Shown here: piece by piece, positions 1-4,944 of the stretch
Numbering within the stretch: position 1 is the stretch's first letter
Layout of the letters: each line of letters begins with the position of its first letter
From: Heyndrickxia sporothermodurans
GTDB taxonomy: Bacteria > Bacillota > Bacilli > Bacillales > Bacillaceae_C
Direction: 5' to 3' (one strand)
Length of the DNA: 5,698 nucleotides
Assembly (NCBI RefSeq): GCF_016785185.1
Contig: NZ_JAEKDY010000161.1
The notes under the pieces: model-generated
Told to the model about the DNA's origin: nothing
The model's database searches: none
Seen by the model: the letters and a program-made list of their open reading frames with translations, nothing else
Program-made: the position numbers and the translations under genes

Positions 1-42
1 CTCCCATTCCTTACGCAATTCTGGATTATTTCTTTGGGACAT
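1..42 (-). CDS. N-terminal fragment of IS66-like accessory protein TnpA (cut by window edge)
   Basis: Only 14 codons are visible (MSQRNNPELRKEWE). The ATG at 42-40 is preceded by GAGGAGG (56-50 on the minus strand) with a seven-base spacer, an excellent Bacillus ribosome binding site. The stretch ending in LRKEWE recalls the start of TnpA (OrfA) proteins of IS66 elements, which continue into a helix-turn-helix region; that continuation is not visible here. It is identical to the fragment at the other end of the window. The start is well supported; the product name rests on a short stretch and on the adjacent GTAA tip. Confidence 0.55.
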   Translation of the reverse strand, partial: MSQRNNPELRKEWE

Positions 43-127
43 AAAAAAACCTCCTCAAACTTTGATTTGAAGAGATTATCTCACAGGTACTATATATGTT
101 AATAGGTGTATTCTATTTGACTCTTAC
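1..127 (-). mobile_element. Left end of an IS66-like insertion sequence, running off the window start
   Basis: This stretch is the perfect reverse complement of the last 127 bases of the window; identity stops at base 128. Read on the minus strand, the element begins at 127 with GTAAGAGTC and runs towards base 1, where a ribosome binding site and the start of a reading frame appear. A terminal GTAA and a first gene starting within about 100 bp of the tip are typical of the IS66 family, and the encoded N-terminus resembles the small accessory protein TnpA of that family. The family assignment is inference from this short end; the repeat itself is seen directly. The distal end, the other genes and the target duplication lie outside the window. 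Confidence 0.75.
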
Positions 128-252
128 GTAGAAAGGTTATTTACATAATTAAACTTTGAAGCTTACCAGATAAAAAATCTAGGATTGTCGAATTGAGTCG
201 TTTTATGTATTATGGTACCAGTAGTTATTTTTCACGCTTTGGGGGAGAAACA

Positions 253-621
253 ATGGGAAAGCTATATTGCTTTGAATTGGATGAAGAGAAAGGCATTTTC
301 TTTGTAAAAGTAGGCGGCTTTTTCAAAGAAGAAGATGCAAAAATATATTTAAGCGAGTTTCAAACCATCGTAAATACTATTAATCCTTCAAGGTATAAAT
401 TAATTATAGATGGACGCGGACAAGAAGAAGTGGCTAGCCAGGTGGTGGATGATATCACATTCGTTTTAAAATTATATTCGATGGCTAATTTTAAAAAGAT
501 AATAATTATTAATCCTTCCTCTTCTACTTCAAGAATGCAAGTTGAAAATTGTGTAAGGAACATTATCTTTCCTGGAATATTTGTGGATTCCATTGAAGAA
601 GCTTACAGCTCTGCCGGGTAA
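253..621 (+). CDS. Small STAS/SpoIIAA-like domain protein
   Basis: This is a 122-residue soluble protein. The ATG at 253 is chosen because GGGGGAG (241-247) sits five bases upstream; the frame is open back to a TTG at 193, but that extension has no ribosome binding site. Predicted order: strand (GIFFVKVGGF, about 14-23), helix (26-42), strand (YKLIIDGRG, 48-56), helix (63-78), strand (KKIIIINPS, 81-89), helix (94-104), last strand and helix (108-119). This alternating pattern, with a small residue-rich loop after the central strand, resembles the STAS fold of anti-sigma factor antagonists, but no clear phosphorylatable serine motif is evident. No kinase or anti-sigma gene lies nearby. It is the only plus-strand gene of substance and has its own terminator. 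Fold assignment is inference; the exact role is unknown. Confidence 0.75.
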   Translation: MGKLYCFELDEEKGIFFVKVGGFFKEEDAKIYLSEFQTIVNTINPSRYKLIIDGRGQEEVASQVVDDITFVLKLYSMANFKKIIIINPSSSTSRMQVENCVRNIIFPGIFVDSIEEAYSSAG

Positions 622-676
622 CGGACATGAGGTTTGTAATTTAATAGGCAACTTTGTTTTCATTAACAAGTATTTC

Positions 677-698
677 GGGGTCATTAAGACTCCTTTTT
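677..698 (+). terminator. Intrinsic terminator after the STAS-like gene
   Basis: GGGGTC (677-682) pairs with GACTCC (688-693) through six pairs including one G-U, around a five-base ATTAA loop, followed directly by TTTTT (694-698). It lies 56 bases after the stop codon at 619-621 and faces the same way. The complementary strand has no U-tract, so it acts only on plus-strand transcription. Confidence 0.7.
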
Positions 699-851
699 CC
701 TGTCATTAAATTTTTAGATTGTTATTTTCTCCTCTCAGTTGATAACCAATATGGTGACAACGATTATAGAGCCTTTCGATTTTGGCATTAACAGTAATTT
801 TTTATTCTTACAACCAGTAGGATCGACACAAATGGCTCTCTATCTTACGCT

Positions 852-873
852 GTATCATCGGAATAAATGATAC
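852..873 (-). other. Hairpin just after the reductase-like gene
   Basis: GTATCAT (852-858) and ATGATAC (867-873) form a perfect seven-pair stem with an eight-base loop, two bases past the stop codon of the minus-strand gene at 876. No U-tract follows on either strand, so it is not a convincing intrinsic terminator. It could be a weak terminator or a 3'-end stabilising structure. The rest of 700-850 shows no gene that could be recognised. Confidence 0.4.
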
Positions 874-875
874 GA

Positions 876-1445
876 TTAATGACCATTCCAATGATAAATT
901 ATTTGCACAACACCAGAAGAGAATGTTTTTGTACGAACCATTTTTAAATTTAGCCTCTGTTTAATATCAACAAACAGCGGTTTACCCTCACCCAAAACAA
1001 CAGGGTGTATGGATAATCTAAATACATCCACCAGTCCTAAATTTATAAAAGTTGTAATGAGACTTGCTCCGCCATACAGCCAGATGTCTTTACCAGACCT
1101 TTCTTTCAATTTATTTACTTCTTCAACAATGTTATCGTTGATAAATATTGCTTGATTATCAGTCATTTTTTGTGTTCTAGAAAACACATATTTCTCTTTA
1201 CTATGAACCAATTTCCAAATTTCCTTTTCAGTATCGGAGTCATTATTTTTTGGAGTAAATTGGCCCCATAAATCGTAGCTTTTTCTACCATAGAAAATAG
1301 TATCTATTTGATCCAAGAAATCAGTGAACCCCATATCAGAGTCCATAATGCACCAATCGACTTCCCCATTTTTTCCTTCAATAAAACCATCTAAAGTAAC
1401 AGCCAAATCTAAAATGACTCTTCTCTTATTAACGTAATTTGACAT
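876..1445 (-). CDS. Dihydrofolate reductase family protein (RibD C-terminal domain, YyaP/YwjB-like)
   Basis: This is a 189-residue protein of the RibD_C/dihydrofolate reductase-like fold, a family of NAD(P)H-binding oxidoreductases whose Bacillus members are mostly uncharacterised. The N-terminal strand and loop RRVILDLAVTLDGFIEG (8-24) is the family signature; DTIFYGRKSYD (48-58) matches the substrate-loop and GR-x-S/T-Y segment; DIWLYGGASL (120-129) is the glycine-rich nucleotide-binding turn; LSIHPVVLGEGKPLF (144-158) is the conserved C-terminal strand and loop. The length is normal and the frame intact. The frame is open to 1508, but the ATG at 1445 is preferred because AAAGGGAGGA lies just upstream and the family N-terminus begins directly after it. 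It is probably transcribed alone. The family is secure; the substrate is unknown and drug resistance should not be assumed. Confidence 0.9.
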   Translation of the reverse strand: MSNYVNKRRVILDLAVTLDGFIEGKNGEVDWCIMDSDMGFTDFLDQIDTIFYGRKSYDLWGQFTPKNNDSDTEKEIWKLVHSKEKYVFSRTQKMTDNQAIFINDNIVEEVNKLKERSGKDIWLYGGASLITTFINLGLVDVFRLSIHPVVLGEGKPLFVDIKQRLNLKMVRTKTFSSGVVQIIYHWNGH

Positions 1446-1530
1446 AACTCTTCCTCCCTTTATCGTTCTGATTTTGCTACTTTTGCCCAATGCATAAGGA
1501 TTACACAACGATTTTAGATAATTCTATGCT

Positions 1531-1559
1531 ACTATAAATATCTTTCTTCTCAAATACAA
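1531..1559 (-). promoter_or_regulatory. Likely sigma-A promoter of the reductase-like gene
   Basis: On the minus strand TTGTAT (1559-1554) and TATAGT (1536-1531) are separated by 17 bases, four and five matches to the sigma-A hexamers at ideal spacing. It lies about 85 bases upstream of the chosen ATG and outside the longer open frame. No competing promoter of similar quality was seen. Confidence 0.5.
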
Positions 1560-1602
1560 AAGTCGTTAGCAGTATCTTTTATGAATATAATAAGAGCCTA
1601 AT

Positions 1603-1806
1603 ATGCAAGTAGTAGTGCATATTTTAGGCACTTTAATTTTATTCCTTATTGTGTTAATTAGCTATAATATAAGTACATTTTCACAAAAATACCTTCAAAA
1701 ATATCAATCCGAGTCTAGAAGAGACAATGTATGTTCTAACGATTCTTCATTTTGTTGGATATTCACCTTTTTTTGGTTGCCTACAGGATTCCTTAAACCT
1801 AGGTAA
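1603..1806 (+). CDS. Doubtful small membrane ORF or gene remnant
   Basis: This is a 67-codon frame. Residues 1-25 (starting MQVVVHILGTLILFLIVLIS) would form one transmembrane helix, followed by a polar stretch rich in Q, K and S. Against it: only a weak AAGAG-like ribosome binding site; a TATAAT at 1586-1591 so close to the ATG that the leader would be only a few bases; no recognised relative; and the last 20 codons overlap, head-on, the 3' end of the well-supported CPCC gene. The hydrophobic N-terminus could be the start of an older membrane gene that lost its 3' part. It is listed because it is the only candidate in 1560-1746, not because it is convincing. Confidence 0.2.
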   Translation: MQVVVHILGTLILFLIVLISYNISTFSQKYLQKYQSESRRDNVCSNDSSFCWIFTFFWLPTGFLKPR

Positions 1807-2100
1807 TACTGCTCCTAACTGTTGATAATTATTTCTTGCTTCAGTCAATGTTAAGCCGTGATTTAGATCACTTGCCACGTCATTACTTTGAATAAACAAG
1901 TCTATCTCCCAAAAACATACCGGGCAAATATAGGCAATAACATTTCCATTATTCGGAATTGTAATAAATCCACAGCAAGGGCATGATGAATCTCCAACTA
2001 CATCAGATTCAATTTCAAGTTGGGCGTTAGTTGTTCCTTCATAGTTTACTATTGGCACATATTTATTATATGTCCTATTTTTTTTATTTTTGATATACAT
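1747..2100 (-). CDS. Cys-rich CPCC domain protein
   Basis: This is a 117-residue protein. Residues 40-44 are CPCCG and 59-62 are CPVC, followed by FWEID, so two cysteine pairs are arranged as a small metal-binding (probably zinc) knuckle. LNHGLTLTEARNNYQQLGAV (79-98) and the closing RFKESCRQPKKGE match the second half of the Cys_rich_CPCC family, whose function is unknown. Most members start only a few residues before CPCC; here about 38 extra residues precede it and contain no alternative ATG. The only Shine-Dalgarno-like sequence, AAAAGGGGAT, ends directly at the ATG, which is unusually close, so expression may be weak or the N-terminus may have been acquired. An intrinsic terminator separates it from the zinc-ribbon gene upstream. 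The family is confident; the role is unknown. Confidence 0.85.
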   Translation of the reverse strand: MYIKNKKNRTYNKYVPIVNYEGTTNAQLEIESDVVGDSSCPCCGFITIPNNGNVIAYICPVCFWEIDLFIQSNDVASDLNHGLTLTEARNNYQQLGAVLPRFKESCRQPKKGEYPTK

Positions 2101-2162
2101 ATCCCCTTTTTTTATCTAACTAATTCATTAAAAGCAATAATAAATCCTTCTTTTCTTTTTTT

Positions 2163-2181
2163 CTAACCCGCCCCTTTAGCT
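2163..2181 (-). repeat. Short G-rich repeat, copy 1
   Basis: On the minus strand this reads AGCTAAAGGGGCGGGTTAG. It matches copy 2 (2643-2661) in 14 of the 15 bases of the AGCTAAWGGGGCGGG core, with no insertion or deletion. It lies immediately past the terminator of the zinc-ribbon gene. CTAA and TTAG could pair around the G-rich centre. G-runs this long are rare in such AT-rich DNA, so the match is unlikely to be chance. Confidence 0.55.
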
Positions 2182-2185
2182 GAAG

Positions 2186-2216
2186 AAAAAAAGATGGAAT
2201 CTCAGTGGAATCCCAT
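2186..2216 (-). terminator. Intrinsic terminator after the zinc-ribbon gene
   Basis: On the minus strand ATGGGATT (2216-2209) pairs with GATTCCAT (2201-2194) over eight pairs including two G-U, with a seven-base loop, then a C and seven U residues (2192-2186). The G-U pairs become A-C mismatches on the plus strand, so the signal is minus-specific. It lies 31 bases after the stop of the gene at 2247, isolating it from the CPCC gene. Confidence 0.75.
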
Positions 2217-2246
2217 TTTAAAATAAAGAACTCATTAGTTGAAAAA

Positions 2247-2591
2247 TCAAAAATCTAATCCAGCATACATTCTTGCTGATGAAGAAGGAGAAAAACTTAC
2301 TTTGTATTTAGCACCAAGTTCCTTCTTAACTTGGTCAGTAAGGAGGTGACCGAGTTTATTATGTTCATTTTCCAATTCAATACCATTTGAACGTAACGTA
2401 TCTTTGCTCCAATCAATCCATTTACCGTACTGCATTGCCCACTTCATCAGTTCATCTTTTAAGTCCTCTGAAATAGGAACTTCTTCAATATCAAAGTTAC
2501 AGCCACATTGATTACACCAAATAGGGTCCGTATCAACATCACCTTCTACCTTTAAATCGAATGTTTCTTTATTCTCACAAAAACAACGCAT
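2247..2591 (-). CDS. Small zinc-ribbon-like protein of unknown function
   Basis: This is a 114-residue protein. The N-terminus has C3 and C5, then C26, C29 and C31 (CNQCGC), suggesting a zinc ribbon whose first half is CxC instead of the usual CxxC. The middle (41-61, LKDELMKWAMQYGKWIDWSK) is an amphipathic, Trp-rich helical region; HNKLGHLLTDQVKKELG (77-93) is a second helix; the tail KVSFSPSSSARMYAGLDF is probably a strand and loop. The ATG at 2591 follows AGGGAG with an eight-base spacer, a good site. Similar proteins occur, to my recollection, as orphan genes in Bacillus accessory regions, but no function is known to me. Its placement beside a CPCC protein and two decayed small genes suggests an immunity-like or accessory cassette; that is inference. 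Confidence 0.75.
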   Translation of the reverse strand: MRCFCENKETFDLKVEGDVDTDPIWCNQCGCNFDIEEVPISEDLKDELMKWAMQYGKWIDWSKDTLRSNGIELENEHNKLGHLLTDQVKKELGAKYKVSFSPSSSARMYAGLDF

Positions 2592-2642
2592 AAGACACGC
2601 TCCCTGTTGATACTAATGATTATTTTTTACATTTTTCTTCAA

Positions 2643-2661
2643 TTATCCCGCCCCATTAGCT
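2643..2661 (-). repeat. Short G-rich repeat, copy 2
   Basis: On the minus strand this reads AGCTAATGGGGCGGGATAA. It lies 16 bases past the restored stop codon of the frameshifted remnant upstream, the same relative place as copy 1 after the zinc-ribbon gene. The core differs from copy 1 by a single A/T change. Confidence 0.55.
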
Positions 2662-2676
2662 TAGTAACTTCTTGAA

Positions 2677-2831
2677 CTAATCACTAAAATCTTTAAATAA
2701 AGTATCTATTTCTAGAACAACATAAAATCCCCATCGCTGATGAATTTTTCAATTTCTACTGTACCATCCTTCATAAATTCAACTTCCCAATGTTGACCTG
2801 GTACAACAATTTCAATCATAATAGCTTCAAT
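2677..2831 (-). pseudogene. Frameshifted remnant of a small immunity-like gene
   Basis: On the minus strand the frame after an in-frame TAG (up to about 2831) encodes LIEAI, then from the ATG at 2819 MIEIVVPGQHWEVEFMKDGT (residues 1-20) and VEIEKFISDG. It then diverges and stops at 2714-2712. In the next frame the sequence continues VVLEIDTLFKDFSD and stops at 2679-2677. I recall small Bacillus proteins with a VPGQRWEVEFM...VEIEKFISDG block ending in LFxxFSD, so both frames look like parts of one gene joined by a frameshift near 2725-2735. An N-terminal portion is also missing: there is no upstream Met and no ribosome binding site. Such proteins are, from memory, found near polymorphic toxin and immunity genes. 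Frame evidence is direct; family and context are recollection. Confidence 0.6.
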
Positions 2832-2876
2832 TAGCTATAACTGTTAGTTGAATATTCAGAAAATAATCAAATTCTT

Positions 2877-2993
2877 TTATTTTTGACTACTTGAATCCCA
2901 ATTCTGAAATTCTTCTACAACAATTTTAAATAGATTTGGGCTTGTAATAAAATCCTCAAAATTAATTACCCTACATATGGCAAGTTTTATTAC
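2877..2993 (-). pseudogene. C-terminal remnant of an unidentified small gene
   Basis: On the minus strand a 38-codon open stretch with no start codon encodes VIKLAICRVINFEDFITSPN followed by LFKIVVEEFQNWDSSSQK and a TAA at 2879-2877. It is preceded by an in-frame TAA at 2996-2994 and has no ribosome binding site. The composition, with regular hydrophobic spacing and a charged EEFQNWDS end, looks like the last two helices of a real protein rather than random AT-rich translation. It sits directly upstream of the other remnant in the same orientation. No family is recognised. It may be the tail of a deleted gene, or chance; the call is tentative. Confidence 0.35.
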
Positions 2994-3061
2994 TTAGATA
3001 CATTGTTGTCGTTAAATAATTGGTGGTTATACCGAGTTTAATAACTTATGATAACTTTGAA

Positions 3062-3823
3062 CTATTTCCATGTTACTTTAAAGCTACCTTTTACATCGTC
3101 ACCTGTTACGACTATTCTGTATACACCAGCAACTTGAACCTTTAATTTCATCACTCCCTCACTAACTTCTGTCATTCCGACTAACTTATTTTTCTCATTT
3201 AGAACATGAAATCCATGTCCGCCCCCGTTAGTGCTATTAAATTCATGATACAATGTAATGGTTTGACCTGCCTTGGCTTGAACGGGAATTTCGTGTTTTC
3301 CATTGAAATAGTCAAAGGTCGCATTATATGTATGATCACTTTTAACCTCGACCCACTGTTCCTTTTCAGTAAAATCAACATTCATTAAAATGATCAGTGT
3401 TAATGGTATAACGAATGAAAACACATATTTAAAAGACTTGAAACGAGAAGATAAATAAGTACCAAAGTAAAAAATCAAAGAACATAACGCTCCGACCGTA
3501 CCAGCAAACAACGTGTAAACATTTATTGCACTAATAATGAAAAAAGCATAACCCGCAACAATATATAATATAATTTTTATTATATAACCTGTTTTCGGAA
3601 TCCTAAATACGTACAAATCAATAAATAAAGAACATAAAATACCATATCCGAAAACTATTCCCCAAAGAAACCAATTAGCAATTCCTTCAACAAATTCATA
3701 CATATCTATTCCTGATACAAGTAACACATAATTAGAAATCACAAACATCAAAAAACTTGCACCTGCAAATTTTGTTAACAAATAAGGAATACCTTCTATT
3801 AGTCTTTTTCTAAGAACAACCAC
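3062..3823 (-). CDS. Uncharacterised five-helix membrane protein with an extracytoplasmic beta-rich C-terminal domain
   Basis: This is a 253-residue protein starting at a GTG (3823) that follows GAGGAGG by seven bases, a very strong site. After a basic start (LRKRL), hydrophobic segments at about 13-36, 48-72, 80-100, 103-122 and 132-149 predict five transmembrane helices; basic residues near 74-77 (RIPK) and 127-132 (RFKSFK) are consistent with inside loops and would put the C-terminus outside. Residues 155-253 are soluble and strand-rich (ATFDYFNGKHEIPVQAKAG, QTITLYHEF, GGGHGFHVLNE, AGVYRIVVTGDDVKGSFKVTW), like a small beta-sandwich seen in the tails of Gram-positive lipoproteins and surface proteins. 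No catalytic motif or known family is recognised. It appears monocistronic, with its own promoter and palindrome upstream and the regulator upstream closed by a terminator. Topology is well supported; function is unknown. Confidence 0.8.
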   Translation of the reverse strand: MVVLRKRLIEGIPYLLTKFAGASFLMFVISNYVLLVSGIDMYEFVEGIANWFLWGIVFGYGILCSLFIDLYVFRIPKTGYIIKIILYIVAGYAFFIISAINVYTLFAGTVGALCSLIFYFGTYLSSRFKSFKYVFSFVIPLTLIILMNVDFTEKEQWVEVKSDHTYNATFDYFNGKHEIPVQAKAGQTITLYHEFNSTNGGGHGFHVLNEKNKLVGMTEVSEGVMKLKVQVAGVYRIVVTGDDVKGSFKVTWK

Positions 3824-3866
3824 AAAAAATCCTCCTCAATAAATCAAGGGAAACTACACAATGTAG

Positions 3867-3886
3867 CTTAAACATGTTTGTTTAAG
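3867..3886. promoter_or_regulatory. Perfect 8-bp inverted repeat in the leader of the membrane-protein gene (possible operator)
   Basis: CTTAAACA (3867-3874) and TGTTTAAG (3879-3886) are perfect inverted arms around TGTT. It lies between the putative promoter and the GTG start, so a bound repressor would block transcription. A second small palindrome, CTACA-CAA-TGTAG (3854-3866), abuts it on the gene side. No U-tract follows, so this is not an intrinsic terminator. Its use as an operator is inference. Confidence 0.4.
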
Positions 3887-3907
3887 TACTTTGCTTCAAG
3901 GTTCACA

Positions 3908-3935
3908 ATCTTACTTGCTTATTTAAATTTGTAAA
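3908..3935 (-). promoter_or_regulatory. Likely sigma-A promoter of the membrane-protein gene
   Basis: On the minus strand TTTACA (3935-3930) and TAAGAT (3913-3908) are 16 bases apart, each close to the sigma-A consensus. The distance to the GTG start at 3823 is about 85 bases, leaving a leader that contains the inverted repeats at 3854-3886. Confidence 0.45.
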
Positions 3936-3955
3936 TATTAATGTAGAAATGGAAC

Positions 3956-3987
3956 AAAAGGAACCTCCAAGTTTATTGGAAGTTTCC
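3956..3987 (-). terminator. Intrinsic terminator after the AraC-type regulator
   Basis: On the minus strand GGAAACTTCCAA (3987-3976) pairs with TTGGAGGTTCC (3970-3960) around a five-base loop, with one bulged A and one G-U, followed by TTTTG (3959-3955). It lies about 33 bases after the stop of the regulator at 4021. On the plus strand the stem has a mismatch, but TTCTTTTG follows it, so weak two-way action is possible. Confidence 0.65.
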
Positions 3988-4020
3988 TTCTTTTGATTAC
4001 CCTAGTTTATTAATATGTCT

Positions 4021-4866
4021 TTATTTCGGAATTATAGGAACCCAAAGTTCGTTTCTAGGTTTATGCTTTGGTGGATAATAACATTCGATACAAGGTATAT
4101 CTGCAAGTTCATATCCAGAAGTTGGAACCCACTCTGTGTACAATCGCTTCCAAGCATTCACTATACCCGGAAAAACAACCCAGGTACTATGGGTAATAGA
4201 GAGCGTTTCCATATCACTTGGGACATCTCCATCATATCGGACACCCATAAAGTATGTAAATTCTTCATCCATTATGGCTGCCTCTTTTCCACAAACGCCT
4301 AAAAGACTTTCAAGTGTGCATTTTGGTTCTTCCCATGACATATCAATCAATTGTTGCATAAATCCATCCTTTTTTGCACTACTCCAAAGCGTGGGAATTG
4401 TTTTAAAGGCTCTACTTGTTTTGACTACCTTACCTTTTCCAATAACTTTTAAATCAAAATCGAGATTCTCAATCCGATACTCCATTTCAGTATCCCCTTT
4501 TATTGAAATTTGGAAGGAAATCCTTGGAAAGGCTTTTAATTGTATCCCTTGATTACGAGCTTCTGAAGGTTTAATTCCATGTGTTTTCTGAAAAGCACGG
4601 GAAAAAGAGTCAGCAGACTCGTAGCCATATTTAATGGCTACGTCTATAATTCGGATGTCACTTTTTTGAATATCAAATGCAGCAAGTGTTAAGCGTCTCC
4701 GTCTGATATATTCAGATAGAGATATTCCCGAGATAGATGAAAACATTCTTGGAAAGTGATATTCGGAACTATATGCTACCTGTGCAATTTTTTTGTAATC
4801 TATACCGTACTCTAGATTGTTTTCAATGTAATCCAATGCACTATTCATTCTATCTATCCAATCCAT
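4021..4866 (-). CDS. AraC/XylS-family transcriptional regulator with a GyrI-like effector-binding domain
   Basis: This is a 281-residue cytoplasmic DNA-binding regulator. The N-terminal AraC domain holds two helix-turn-helix units, about 25-46 (KKIAQVAYSSEYHFPRMFSS) and 72-95 (RIIDVAIKYGYESADSFSRA), closed by the family signature FQKTHGIKPSEAR (92-104). A linker leads to a GyrI/SbmC-like ligand-binding domain (about 129-279) with the typical STWVVFPG (227-234) and C-terminal NELWVPI (272-278). This architecture, DNA-binding first and effector domain last, is that of Bacillus YdeE-like proteins and Rob-type regulators, which sense small hydrophobic or cationic compounds and usually activate efflux or stress genes. 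Length and key motifs are complete. The ATG at 4866 follows GGAAGGAGAGG by a few bases. No obvious transporter target lies nearby, so ligand and targets are unknown; autoregulation through the inverted repeat upstream is possible. Confidence 0.93.
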   Translation of the reverse strand: MDWIDRMNSALDYIENNLEYGIDYKKIAQVAYSSEYHFPRMFSSISGISLSEYIRRRRLTLAAFDIQKSDIRIIDVAIKYGYESADSFSRAFQKTHGIKPSEARNQGIQLKAFPRISFQISIKGDTEMEYRIENLDFDLKVIGKGKVVKTSRAFKTIPTLWSSAKKDGFMQQLIDMSWEEPKCTLESLLGVCGKEAAIMDEEFTYFMGVRYDGDVPSDMETLSITHSTWVVFPGIVNAWKRLYTEWVPTSGYELADIPCIECYYPPKHKPRNELWVPIIPK

Positions 4867-4905
4867 TTTTCCTCTCCTTCCACTTATCTAATCTATAGAA
4901 AATGG

Positions 4906-4934
4906 TATTTATCGGTCCGACATTTCACGCACAA
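4906..4934 (-). promoter_or_regulatory. Tentative promoter of the AraC-type regulator
   Basis: On the minus strand TTGTGC (4934-4929) and TAAATA (4911-4906) are 17 bases apart, with three or four matches to each consensus hexamer. The site is 40 bases upstream of the ATG and is overlapped by the inverted repeat at 4916-4944, which strengthens both calls a little. The hexamers alone are weak. Confidence 0.3.
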
Positions 4935-4944
4935 ATATGTCGGA
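4916..4944. promoter_or_regulatory. 8-bp inverted repeat, possible operator of the AraC-type regulator
   Basis: TCCGACAT (4916-4923) and ATGTCGGA (4937-4944) are perfect inverted arms separated by 13 bases, so the arm centres are about two helical turns (21 bp) apart on the same face of DNA. The site covers the spacer and -35 of the tentative promoter. No U-run follows on either strand, which argues against a terminator. Binding of the regulator or another dimeric factor is inference. Confidence 0.45.

Noticed and set aside
360..593. Minus-strand frame opposite the STAS-like gene
   Set aside because: No ribosome binding site, low-complexity Ile/Thr-rich product, and fully overlapped by a better plus-strand gene.
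700..850. Possible transposase remnant in the minus frames of this gap
   Set aside because: Stop codons interrupt every frame at short intervals and no transposase motif could be recognised; nothing beyond the noted hairpin is supported.
852..873. Hairpin after the reductase gene as an intrinsic terminator
   Set aside because: The stem is AT-rich and no U-tract follows on either strand; kept only as a hairpin.
3199..3388. Open frames on both strands inside the membrane-protein gene
   Set aside because: They lie wholly within a well-supported 253-codon gene with a strong ribosome binding site, and have no sites or protein-like features of their own.
3854..3886. Riboswitch or T-box in the leader of the membrane-protein gene
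   Set aside because: The leader is under 90 bases, has only simple palindromes, and shows no conserved aptamer core, specifier stem or terminator/antiterminator pair.
4015..4552. Plus-strand frames of 95 and 138 codons opposite the AraC-type gene
   Set aside because: The minus-strand product has unmistakable AraC and GyrI-like motifs over its whole length; the plus-strand frames are antisense shadows without ribosome binding sites.
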